From Didymella arachidicola (taxonomy: Eukaryota; Ascomycota; Dothideomycetes; Pleosporales; Didymellaceae), in assembly GCA_016630955.3 (NCBI GenBank), contig CM049997.1, forward strand, positions 62,001-126,000: 64,000 nt of DNA, in the 5' to 3' direction. A program made the translations under genes and the position numbers. The notes below the pieces were generated by a model. The model was not told the DNA's origin. It saw only the letters and a program-made list of their open reading frames with translations, and ran no database searches. How positions within the stretch are numbered: position 1 is the first letter of the stretch; each line of letters begins with the position of its first letter. Positions 39,306 to 50,921 of the stretch are shown in pieces.

Positions 39306-40545
39306 TATTGCAAACAACAAGGTATACGAACTGTCTTGTGAATGAAAAGTTGCCGTGACACATGCTGAAAAGCATGTACCATGGGTAGGCGAGGGTATCG
39401 GCACTAGCGCATCGTAGATGTAGTGTACGCAATCACTAGGCGCTGCCTTGTGTCAGGCATACCGGTGCGCAGTGCGTAGACCGCGAAGTCCTAAGTAAGC
39501 AATAGATGCATGTCTTCAATAGTGGACGACTAAGCCCTCAAATCTTCACCTATAGCAGAGCTTGCCATGTCAGCGCGTCTTTTGACTGGCCTGGAAGATC
39601 TGGGCCGTGTAGAATGAGAATGAAAGGGGGCGTAGCAACGCTGCGGAACATATGAGGCTGCAGGCTAAGAGCTGACAAGATGAGCGTCGACGCTTAGAAC
39701 ATTTGCCTCTCGAGTCAAGGCATCAGGTAAATTGCTGGAGAGCACTCCATCCCTCAGCGGCACTATAGCGTCCTTGCATAACCAGGTTGATTTGGAATAC
39801 AACGCGCTTGAAGTCTCCCGTTCATGTCATTCGAGGCTTGCAGTGACGTAGTGTCAGCAAGAGTTGCCGACGGAAGAAGACCTCGCGATAGCCCCCACTA
39901 CCGGGTGGCACAAATAACAACCATGATGATGAGCAAGGCATGGCAGATCCGTAGGCCCTTTTTTTTGTGTAAAGGTAGCCCCACGGTCAATGTAGGCTTG
40001 ACGAAGAATCCCGTTTCTTTGGAGGAATCATGTCCGGCGCCCGTGCACGCGGAGGTGACCCACTGATTCTCAGAAAAAACGGGATTCTTCGTACAGCTGC
40101 CGCAGTCAGGCTACCTATCGCCACGTACGCAAGATGAGCCTCGTCTAGGGTGTCGGGTGTCCACTATATGTGTGAGCCAAGCATGCAATGATATGGTCAC
40201 AGTCAGAACCTGCATGGGGTCCTAGGTGTCCTGCGCGGTGCATACCACACACGCAACCGGCGGCTGTACAAACTCGAGTCAACCGAGCTTGCTGAGTTCC
40301 CGTGCGCAACGCTGTGCAGCACCGCGGACGCTCTTGCTGCAGCCGTAAGGTCCGTGCAGTGCGCAGGGGAAGCGCCATCCACCCTTGGGCGCAGCAACGT
40401 CAGCGAACGACAAGGCTGAGACAAACTCGATCCTCTCCCATCGCAAGTTCTCTCTCTCATCCCAGTGAAATTACGACGGAGCTCATAGCTATCGTCCACT
40501 TCTAGTCAAAACGTACTCGGTCATGTCCATCGTCGTTGATTACCA
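39306..40545. other. 1.2 kb intergenic, contains one MITE
   Basis: No gene was recognised. It holds the miniature inverted-repeat element at 40002-40091 and, towards the right, the promoter region of the receptor gene. Confidence 0.5.
40002..40091. mobile_element. MITE family 1, copy 1 (90 bp)
   Basis: The terminal inverted repeats are CGAAGAATCCCGTTT and its complement. A second inverted pair (GAATCA...TGATTC) lies inside, so the element can fold into one hairpin. The right flank is TA and the left flank GA, consistent with a mutated TA target duplication. A second copy lies at 52385-52467. There is no coding capacity; it probably moves with a Tc1/mariner or pogo transposase. Confidence 0.8.
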
Positions 40546-43500
40546 ATGCGCCGCCGTCTGCGCCCCGAGGATTACACCATTGGATGGGTCTGTGCCCTTG
40601 CGATCGAGCTGGTAGCAGCCCAGGAGATGCTGGACGAAGAGCACGAGACTCCGTCTAACAGTGGCTACAACACGAATGTTTATACGTGCGGGCGAATTGG
40701 CAAACACAATGTGGTCATTGCCTGTCTGCCTGAAGGGCAAATGGGTACGAATTCGGCTGCCATGGTCGCAAGTCAGATAGAGATCGCATTTACGTCTGTT
40801 CGATTTGGGCTGATGGTAGGTATTGGAGGCGGTGTTCCCAGTGAAGAAGCAGACATTAGGCTCGGTGATGTCGTAGTCAGCAAGCCATACAATGATCACG
40901 GAGGTGTTGTACAGTACGACTCTGGGAAAGCTACTCCTAGCGGCTTCAAGCGCACAGGGTCACTTAACGCACCTCCAACGATACTACTCAACGCTGTTAC
41001 GGCCCTGCGCGCCATACACATACGAGGACGAGGCACAATGATGGATCACCTCTCACGCCTCGAGAAAATCGCCAGATTTCGACGCGATCGGGCAGGTCCC
41101 GATATATTGTTCGAAGCAACGTACAGCCATGAGCGTGGACAAACTTGCGCAGGATGCAATGATGGGAAGCAGGTTATAAGACAAACCAGGGAAAGCGGCG
41201 AAGAGGTGGCTGTTCACTACGGCGCAATTGCATCTGGAAATCAGGTCATACGAGACGCTGTCGTTCGGGACAAACTCAGTGAAGAATTAGGCGAGGTGCT
41301 ATGCTTTGAAATGGAGGCAGCGGGTTTGATGAACAACTTTCCCTGCTTAGTTATCCGCGGTGTCTGTGATTATGCAGATTCGCACAAGAACAAACGCTGG
41401 CAACCGTACGCTGCGGGATCTGCAGCTGCCTACGCTAAGGATTTGCTCACTATGTTGAGTCCGGCACGTTCGTTGGATGATGTTCCCGATTCACTTCGTG
41501 GTAAGTTCCGGGGCTCTGCCTCATCATTCGAAGATGCTGATTTGATCTCTAGCAGACTCAATTGACACAGGCGCCGTTGTCCACCCAGATGACGCTGAAC
41601 GAAGTCCGCCCAATACACAGTTTTCTCCTTTCTTGTAAGATATCTCTATACTGGTCAGGTCGTGATCGTCATCACCAGCTAACGTTTGAAAACAAAGTTC
41701 TCCCACGACGCGCTCTCATCAACCAACAATGTTTTCAAGACGTACGTTACCGAGATCCAGCATAAGTGGCTTTACTGATCTCATTCCAGTATCGTTGCAA
41801 CCTGCGTCTTCTGAACAAGGCATGTAGCACGGAGACTATACATGCAAAAACTCGCTAACTACATCCAGAGTGCCTCAGATCGCTTGCATTTCCAGAACAG
41901 GAGCAAAGATATCACAGCGTCTACACCGCATACAACACATGTAATTGGCTCCTTCGTGACAAACAGTACCAAACTTGGTCGAACACCTCTCGCGGTCTGC
42001 TCTGGATCAAGGGACACCCGGGCACTGGTAAATCCGTCTTGATGAAGTTTGCCATCATGACGCTGAGGGAGACGAGGCCTACGGAGCTCGTTGCGTCATA
42101 CTTCATCCACGGCCAGGGCAAAGATCTGCAGCGCTCGACTCTGGGCGTATGCAGAGCCTTGTTGAACTCGATTCTCGAACATTACCCAGAATTCCTTTGT
42201 CAGCTGACAAAGGATTTCGAAAGTCGGAACGAACGATTTGGAGACTATAATGAGGGCAGATGGCAGTGGTCTGTTGGAGAACTGCTACCTTTACTCTCGA
42301 GAGTTTTGACTGTGGGGACCAAGCGTCAGCCGATCACTATATTCATTGATGGCCTCGATGAGTGTGGTGGAGAGACTGCCCGTTACTTGCTGGACTATCT
42401 CAACAAACAAACTCAGTTCGAGGCTGCTCGAGTGCGAATATGTGTCTCGTCTCGACACTATCCTATTCTTGGTTTCGACAGCATCCTGGCCCTTGCCATG
42501 GAAGATAATAATGCTAGTGATATCATATGGTATACGCGGGATCGACTCAAAAACATACAGTGTAGCCACAAACGCCGGGAGATTGAGACTGAGATTCTGG
42601 ACAAAGCTCACGGCGCCTTCCAATGGGTATATCTAGCAACGGAGAGCGTTATTACTGGCGATCTCAATGGATCAAAACTTGACCAGCTCCAACATGATCT
42701 TGCATCGTGCCCGGGAACATTGACCGAACGCTACGCTGCAATCCTCAAGCGTGTCGGGGGGTCTGAGTTGCGAGAGATGGTGAAGCTGTTCGAGTGGGTA
42801 CTCTTTGCGAGAAGACCCATGTCCGCTCAAGAACTCCGAGACGCTCTCGCCACGGAGCCTGACGTAGAGTGTGCATCTGTGTCCAAGCTGCGGACTTACT
42901 GTGGCTACTCCGATACCATGTTGTCTTTCGAAAGACATGTGAAGTATCTGTCGAAAGGGCTAGTTGTATTCCAGACCCGCGAGCTATGGGAGATCTTCGA
43001 TTCCGAAGGGGAGGACTGGAATCGCGAAGCTCAGTTCATCCACCAGTCTGTGGCTGACTACTTGCTCGGCAATTTCCTCAAGCGATATTATGAGGGAGTG
43101 AGCCGCGAGTATCTATCTTTAGCTGGAGGAGGTCATTACCGAATTTCAAGATCATGCTTGAGATATTTGACTATGAAAGAGCCCCTTAATGGAGCACGTT
43201 CATCCAGAGCAACTCTTGCTTCTAGCTTCCCTCTTGCACCCTACGCCGCAAGACACCTCTTTGAACACATACGCTTGGCAGAAGAGGAGGGTGTTCCCCA
43301 ACATGATCTCCTCGGGGTCATGGAATGGGCTCCTAAATCTGAACGCTTACCAAAGCTCGAGCATTTGTGGAAGACTCTGGATCCCGGAGGCGCGCACACA
43401 CCGATAGGATGGCCATTTTTCGGGGCTTCTGCTTTGCATGTGGTGGCTGCAGTTGGATCAAAATCAGCAGTCTCTCATCTGACCATCTCTACAGAGGATC

Positions 43501-46500
43501 TGGCGAGCACTGATGCAGATGGTAACACTCCCCTCATGATCGCAATACGTGAGGGTCACCATGACCTGGCCCTGGTGCTGGTGGATCTTACTTGTCGGGA
43601 GACCCGAAAACGCGCAGCACGTCATGGAAGTGGCCCCCAAAGGCTCCGAGATCCTTCTTCTTGCTCTGAGGCCGCCTCTAAAATCCTCAATGCATCCAAC
43701 GATGAGGGTGATACAGCCTTAGCCATCGCTTTGGATGAGCAAGCTGTCGATGTGATCGCCCGTCTTTTTGCAGTAGACGCGAAACTCGACACTATGGGAC
43801 AAGAGAGCGGCCTGGTTGCATGTGCCGTTGGCACGATGGATGCCAGACTCTTGGACATACTCCTTGTGAAACACATTAACCTGGATGGGGCAGTGTTTTT
43901 CGCGTTGAGTGAAAAGCCCGAGGAAAGTGAGGAAGTTCTTTTGGGCCTTATCTCGACGTTGCTACAAGCAGGAGCTAATATTGTGAGATCTCAAAACCTC
44001 AATTGGATCTCAGCAAAGCTTCAAAGTGGCCGCGAGCGTACCGCTGAACACGATGAGGGCTTAATTGACGACGATGCACTCCTCATAGCGTCACGGAGGG
44101 GACACTTGTCGCTGGTCAACTTGTTTCTCTCTCATGGGGCTTCTCCAATGGCCGAAAACACACTTGGTGAGACCCCATTGGCGTCGGCGGTCAGAAACGG
44201 TCGCTTGGATATTGTGCAGACGTTGCTCGTCCACATGCCCCCAGCGATTGCGATGAATTCCAAGACGACCCATCAAGTCTTGCAAGCAGCATTGTACTCT
44301 GGAGACCCAGAAATTTTCCGCCATTTACTACAACAGAGACATATTTTTGATCAGTCTCAAACACCAGAAGGTCTTGTTCGCGAGATCAGCCGAAGGGGTA
44401 AGGCGGGCTTGATCAAGGTCCTACTTGAGGAACACAACATCGACCTGAACTTCCGCGACGAGAAAGGCCGCAGTCCCTTATGGTTTGCCGCAGCAAATGG
44501 CCATGCAGAACTTGTTAGAATCCTGCTTGAGACGAGATTAGTCGACATCGATTCGAGAGACAGTAACCAGGACTCGCCGCTTTTCAAAGCGGCCGAGAAC
44601 GGACATGCTGCGGTTATTAAGCTGTTACTAGATTCTGGGGCCGACTTCGAAAATACCCAAAAGGATGGCTGGAGTGCCCTGACCTCCGCTGTCCATCGTG
44701 GCCAAATCAAAGCGGTCAAAGAGCTTATCGCACACGGTGCCGATGTTAACGCTCCTGGTGGCGACTACAGTACCGCTCTCGGTGCCGCTGCATACCATGG
44801 CCATCAAGATCTCATCGAGTTGCTTTTGGATGCTGGTGCCGATGTCAACATGTCGATCAAGGTGTATGGCACTGCTTTCGGAGCTGCTTTATTTGAAGGA
44901 AACCACGATACTGCGGAGTTATTGCTCAATCGAGGTGCTGACATTCACAAAGAAGGCGGAGATTACAACAACGCACTTGGTATTGCTGCGTTTGTTGGAA
45001 ATAAAGAGATGGCGGCTTTCCTGCTGGAGCAGGGCGCAAATATCCATCTACATGGAAAGTACTTTGCCTCAACACTCGCAGCTGCTGCTTCTGGCGGCAA
45101 TGAAGACATTGTCTCAAGACTCATCAAAGAGGGTGCAAATGTTCAGCAAGAAGGAGGACAATATGGCAGCGCACTTGGCGCGGCAGCGCACGCAGGAAGT
45201 CCCCAAATTGTCCAGATGCTGCTTGAGCATGGGGCAGACCTTGACGTAACCAGCGAAACTGGTTTTACACCTCTTCATTACGCAGCCGTCAACGGTCATC
45301 TTGAAGCAGTCGCATTCCTGCTCAAGGAAAAAGCTGCGGTGAACATTCCCAACAGAACCGGCGAAACCGCACTGATATCGGCCACTGAGAAAGGATGCGT
45401 CGAAATAGTCCAACTATTACTAGACCACGGAGCAATTTGGTCTATTGCTGACGACTACGGCTGGACTGCACTCATCACTGCAGCACATATTGGTAACACT
45501 GAGCTGATTAGAATACTTTTGGAACAGGGTGCAGATATGGCAGCTGACAATCGAGGCTGGACACCGCTTAGAGCAGCGATCGAAAATGGACATACCAACG
45601 CCGTAAAGATACTATTGGATGCCCATGCACCAATGACGGCTGATTCAGACCATTGGACGCCACTTGATGTAGCCTCTTCCAGAGGCTTTGTCCAAATAGT
45701 GGAGCTTCTACTTCATCGCGGCGCTGACTTGAATCCAAATGCACATGGATATACTGCGCTTCATCGAGCATGCCAGGGAGGTCATCCTGGAATCTTCCGT
45801 ATGTTGGTTGAGAAGGGCGCGGAGTTGCATGCAACCAACGAAGGCCGGACTCCTCTTCATTTCGCAGCTGAAGGAGGGTCTGTGGCAATTGCCTCGCTGA
45901 TCCTTGCTACTGGCTTGAAAGTCGACGTCACAAGCAGTGAAGGACAGACCCCACTCATGGCAGCGTCGGGCCGAGCTCAAGCCCGAATGATCACATGGCT
46001 TATCGAAATGGGCGCAGATGTATCGCTCAGTACCAAAAAGGGTACAACGGCTCTTCATATAGCTGCTCAGGAAGGCAACTTAGCTATCGTTCGGCTACTC
46101 TGCGACAATGATGCCGACATCTCCGCCACAGACGAGGGCGGGAAGTCGCCACTTTGCTCCGCGATAAGCAACGGTAACCTTGAAGTCGCAACTTATCTGC
46201 TCGACGCGGGTGCTGATCTGACTCATGCTACTTACGACAAGTGGAGGCCTCTTAACTTTGCCGTGGAAAACAACCACTTGGAGATAGTACAGCTGCTCCT
46301 TGACAGAGGAGCCTACACTACAGCTGCTGGTAGGGATCTTCGCCATGTCACTATCGCTCATATGTTCGCATTCTTTGGGCTCACTGACTTCCTGCGCTTG
46401 ATTGTCGATCGGTATCATGTCGACTTGTCGCAAACAGACACACACGATCGGACACCTTTGGAGCTCGCCGCGCGGAGTGGAAAACCGGCTACATTCCGCT

Positions 46501-47118
46501 ACCTGATGAGTCAAAAAGTCAACCCTTTGTTAAACGACGCATTGAGTGCAGATATGTTCAATCTTGCAGCCGCTGGAGGATCCATTGAGATCATGACAGA
46601 ATTGCTGGAGAGAGCCCCTGAGATGCATGCGAGGCTGGTTCTCAAGAGAACAACCTGGAATTTGCTTCATTGGGCCTGCAGGTCTGAGAGCTTGGAGCTC
46701 GTTAAGCTACTACTCGGCCGGGGATACAGTGCTGAGTGTGTCTCATGCCCAGAGTCGGAGCATAAGTGGACACCTCTTGCTATCGCGTTATTCCACGGTA
46801 AAAATGCTTTCGTCAATGCACTGCCAGATATGCTCAAGTCGGAACTTAATGTAGGAAAGAGCGATCTGCTGATCGAAGGTCCCACCCATGGTGCAATCTG
46901 CGATGCGTGTTTACATGTGAGTGGTTTGGAACAATGCCCATACGGTTACTGACTGCGTTTAGATTATCCACGGGCCACGTTTTCAATGTACAGCTTGCAA
47001 ATGGATTGACTATTGTTTCATGTGCAAACCTTTATGGAAGCATCGACACAAGGGCCACAAGTGGAAGATGTTTGACTCCTGGGACAAGTCAAAGTTGTAT
47101 TATCTACAAACACTGTAA
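40546..47118 (+). CDS. PNP-NACHT-ankyrin-ZZ STAND receptor (NLR-like), 2094 residues
   Basis: The model joins 40546-41500, 41553-41634, 41698-41741, 41869-46916 and 46963-47118. Exon 1 encodes a nucleoside phosphorylase (PNP_UDP) domain (GIGGGVPSEEADIRLGDVVV near residue 90; CFEMEAAGLMNNFPCLVIRG near 255). After a short Ser/Pro linker comes a NACHT NTPase with Walker A GHPGTGKS (about 409-416) and Walker B FIDGLDEC (about 518). About 28 ankyrin repeats follow (about 880-2030), then a C-terminal ZZ-type zinc finger (CDACLH, CTACKW, CFMCKP, then two His) that only appears after removing a 46-bp intron with GTGAGT donor and TTTAG acceptor. Such proteins are the fungal counterparts of NLR receptors. 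The PNP domain is the probable effector, the repeats the sensor. The small exons 2-3 are less certain. The gene is intact. Confidence 0.88.
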
Positions 47119-47478
47119 TCGAAGTGCCAAAAGATATTCAGGATTCGGTTGTTGTATCACGGCAATTATAATGTCCTGGGAAACCATTGCGATAACAGTC
47201 TGACAATCCAAACTCTAACCACATATGAGCCTGCTTGCTAGTGAATGTATAAATAAGAAGACAATATGACGCGCTTTGGTCTCAGTCGACGAGAATAAGA
47301 GTCGTGAAATTTATTTATTCAACGTCGCTTCAGTATGGCAAAATACGCTCGTTGCCAGAGTGACTCCTTGAAAACCACAAAGGACAGAATGTATCCTTGC
47401 GAGCATGTGATTAGCCTGTTCCTTATATCCGTTCTGGAACAAATAAAACATCTTATGTTATGATTCTCTTTCGTAGTG
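47119..47478. other. 360-bp convergent intergenic region
   Basis: It separates the 3' ends of the receptor gene and the DUF6594 gene. It is AT-rich with likely polyadenylation signals on both sides (AATAAG near 47251, TTTATTTATT near 47310). No gene. Confidence 0.5.
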
Positions 47479-48526
47479 CTATGATATACTGTACGTGGCC
47501 TTGGTATCCGCATCATGTCTCTTGAAGCCAGAGACAAATACGATCAGAACAGTCGCGTACCTGTGTGGCTATCAGATCTACAGTGCCTTACTCAGTCATA
47601 ACGCTGACTTACGTCCCTCCAGCAATAACCAGTTCCATCGTTTTTGGTTGCATCAACTCCGCCAAGACAGCCAAGTACAGAATCGTGAATATCAGGACAA
47701 CGCCGATTCTGACGGACGTAGTGTCTATCAGGTTGCAGATCACGACAGGCATGAGTAGGAGTGATGTGATGAGAGACAGTAATAGTACTCGTGTAGTCCT
47801 CTTGATAAGGTGATCTGTGTATAGGTATACGTTGGGATCTTTCGAAAGATCATAATTCGAAGCCTTTGGTTCTTAGTCAGCCTGATCTAACACAAAGGCG
47901 ATGGTTTTACCTTGCGGAAGCCGCGATAGCAGTTTATAAAAGCGTCCTCCGCCCATTTCTCTGCTCGATCGAGTCCAGTATCCTTCAAGGCAGTTAGACG
48001 AGCCAGCTCTCGAGTGTGCTCTAGATATTCTGTCTCATTTCGAGCAATGCAGCCCGTTCCTTTCACCCAGTTCTGTAAGCTGTCGGTGTCTCTCATACCT
48101 GCGTCATCCAGACTGAGGATATGCCGGCTGCTATCGACAAATTTATCTAAGATATTTAGTGAGCCGGTCTCTGCATCTGGTGCCAAGCATTTCTGATCAT
48201 ACCATAAGCCTCAAGGCTCGTCTTGAGTGCTTCAAGGGTGGACAAACGCTCCGCATTTGTATCGAGTCGGCTCTGTCCCAAAAATAAAGGACAACGCTCG
48301 CTTTGGTCAATTTGATCCAACTTTTCCTCCAACAAACTGACCCTGTCCTGTTTAGCAACAGAAGCCTCGCGCGGACTTTGCTGAAGCGACGGCAGAGGAA
48401 GTAAGGGGCATGAGCGCCAATGAGTGCGGTAAATCGGGGATAGCCAGGTTTGAAATCCTCAAGTTGGGTCGTCAGTGGGCTAGACTTTCTGGATGCTCCA
48501 ATAGGGCCATGATACACATACTGCAT
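47479..48526 (-). CDS. DUF6594 membrane protein, four exons, one apparent frameshift
   Basis: The model joins 48203-48526, 47911-48146, 47613-47863 and 47479-47560, about 297 residues. The family core is clear: DFKPGYPRFTALIGAH, FSKVRARLLLL, LEEKLDQIDQSE, SLQNWVKGTGCIARNETEYL and YRGFRK. Three membrane helices then end the protein (VLLLSLITSLLLMPVVICNL; IGVVLIFTILYLAVLAELM; TYATVLIVFVSG). Introns are 56, 47 (AAG acceptor) and 52 bp. One base is missing near 48351-48354 (RLLLLNRTG where KQDRVS is expected), shifting the frame; all else is intact, so this is either a fresh mutation or an assembly error. DUF6594 proteins are fungal, of unknown role. It is convergent with the receptor gene. Confidence 0.8.
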
Positions 48527-48924
48527 TTTGCTCGTGACAAGTTTGTTGTTGATGACATTACACTTTACTGAGACCTTGGTCTTAAGATAGTAGTGGTTGT
48601 GCGAGACTTGGAATACAAGGATTGAGCGGCGGCGAGGATCTAGGTGGGTAGATACATGTCTGAATCCAGCCAGATTTAACTATTGCTTGCAAATAATTAG
48701 CACACAGCCTCATGCGCTGCATGCAGGTTGAGAGGCTGAGCTGTCAGTTTGCCGAAGGGCAATAAAAGCGAGATCAGCCCCGTTGACCGACAACAACATT
48801 CACACCAAACAAACCAACACGAATTTCGGATAACCCACGTGAAAAGATGAACAACACTGGGGAGTGAGTCTTGCATGTATCTGCACAATCTAGGCCTGAT
48901 TTTAACACGACTACGAAGACGAGC
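48527..48924. other. 400 bp without a gene
   Basis: This lies between the DUF6594 start and the broken end of the TPR-CHAT gene. The catalytic half of the CHAT domain should be near here but is missing. Confidence 0.45.
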
Positions 48925-50921
48925 TAGATCAAATAGCATTGACTCGCTGGCTTCGGACGACAATGACCGCGTTCGCATCAGACGCTACAAGACCGTAAGT
49001 GCATGCGTATTAACATTGATGACCACTACAGGCCCATGTTCTCCAGCAGCTTTCATCTCATGTTCAGAGAGAGGGAGCAAGAAATCTTCGAAGCCGGTCT
49101 GTCGTCGAATTTCAGCAAGTAGGTTGCCAAAGTCGACTCCTGCCCGAGAGCGCATGGTCGCAATGTCTTGAAAAACTGCCGAGTTTTCCCCTTCCCTTGA
49201 CGAGGACAGCTCCGTAGCTGGCGTGTCCAGAATGTGTTGGAGGCGCCTGAACTCAGCCGCCAGGTTGGGATGGATCGCTTGGAGGCCGCTGATATCTGTG
49301 CGCATCTCGCCAAAGGATGTTGCAAACACACTGCGACTTTGCTCAAGCATAATCAGCGCAACCACGGGTCCTTGCTCTGCGTTCAAAGCCACTGCGGCTG
49401 TATCTGAGGCTACACCGGCTATCTGTCCGAGAATGTACTGCTTGTCACTAACGCCAAGTGCCCGCTCAGTCAGCTTCGAAACGAGATCGAGAGTAGCACT
49501 GGCACCTTGGAAAGCCTGCTGTCAATCCGACTTGATTGCGTGGTATTTGAGCAATTTTTGGCCTGCTTTGATCCGAAACAGCACTGCTGAATTTGAATGA
49601 TTCAAAGCAGACTGGTAAGAAGAAATAGTTGCTGACAGGTCGCCAGTCGTTTTATTTGTTGAATATCGTTCTGCGAGACGATCTCCTAGAGTGTTCAGAT
49701 AGGCAGCCTGATCAACATGATCCTGTGGGAGTGCTGCAACAGCTTCTTGCGTCACTTTGATGGCTTCATGTAGAATTGATATATTAGGGTGATTTTGTAC
49801 TTGTCGCCGAGGGGAACGCCCAGGTTATTCAAACATCGGGCGCGAAGTGGATGCCCCGAGCCGACAAGACTTACAGCCTCTCGCAGATGGTTGATAGACT
49901 CATCGAGGTCTACACAATCAGTCTTGCTTAAGCTTTCTGCCGCTCTGGTAAGTTCATGTCTGTTCCGAAGCTGAATGCTGGGGTTGTTCAGCCTTGCAGG
50001 ACGGTTGGGATCTTTTTTGGGTGTCGTTCTGAGCACTTTCTGGGCAACCTCAATGGCTGTGTTCAGGGCGTCAAGACTCCCTATCCTGGTGTACATGTCG
50101 CCAAGGAGCAATGCAAGATTATTCAGATATGTGTTTCGGTCTAGGTGGTCGTCTGGTGTCAAGGCGGCAGCTTCGTGTGCTTTCTCAATGGCTTCTTCAA
50201 GGTCGAGAACCACTCTTGTTCTCATGTATCTGTCAGCGAGTTGATTTGCGAGATTATTGAGGCGTCGTGCCCTCTGAGGGTGATCAGGCCCGGTAGTTTC
50301 GAGAACACGTCGCACAATCTGGATCGCTTCTTCGAGGTTGCTCTGTTCACCGGATAGCTGGAACTTGTCGCCCAGCGCGATCGCAAGATTATTTGCCCAG
50401 GTCTCCGATGGAGTTTGATGTCTCGTAGCCACCTCGATCGCTTTGCGCCAGAACTTGATTGCTTTATCAAGCTTAGCTACTGACCCTGTCTCTGAGTACC
50501 TACGTCTAAGCTGGCTTGCAAAGGTGTTCGCATAAGCTGGCCACATGGGGTCATTCGTTGTAGTCGAATTTACAACATCTTCTGCTGTCTCTATTGCCTC
50601 ATCGAGATCTGTTGTGCTGCGCACCTTCAAGTGACGATCTCCGAGTCCCACAGCGAGGTTGTGCAGATATCGATTCTGACGACTGTCTCCGGGCGAGGCC
50701 GCCTCGATAGCTTGCCGTGCATACTTGATAGAGTCGTTAATATCGTTCCAGCGACCGAGCGTCGAGTACCTGACGCCAAGGAGATTGCCCAGAAGGTCCA
50801 GTTTCACAGGATCGTTAGGGGCAGCTTCCACAGCTCGTCTGGCATCCTCATTCTTGCCATTCAGTTCTATCATTTCTGGAGTCATGAACGTATTTCCCAT
50901 TGCCTCGATGACAGAGCGCAA
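48925..50921 (-). pseudogene. Truncated, frameshifted TPR-CHAT gene
   Basis: The first 390 residues are intact tetratricopeptide repeats of about 42-46 residues (RYLHNLAVGLGDR, RARRLNNLANQLADRY, RNTYLNNLALLLGDMY). Then come a frameshift near 49785, an in-frame TGA at 49522-49524 where Trp is expected (KSD*QQAFQGAS), and another shift near 48985. The start of a CHAT region follows the repeats (VALNAEQGPVVALIMLEQSR; FEDFLLPLSEHEM). The CHAT domain (caspase-like protease fold) is cut short: its His and Cys active-site region is absent. In fungi and bacteria TPR-CHAT proteins take part in incompatibility or cell-death systems. A start at ATG 50897 is also possible. Confidence 0.85.
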
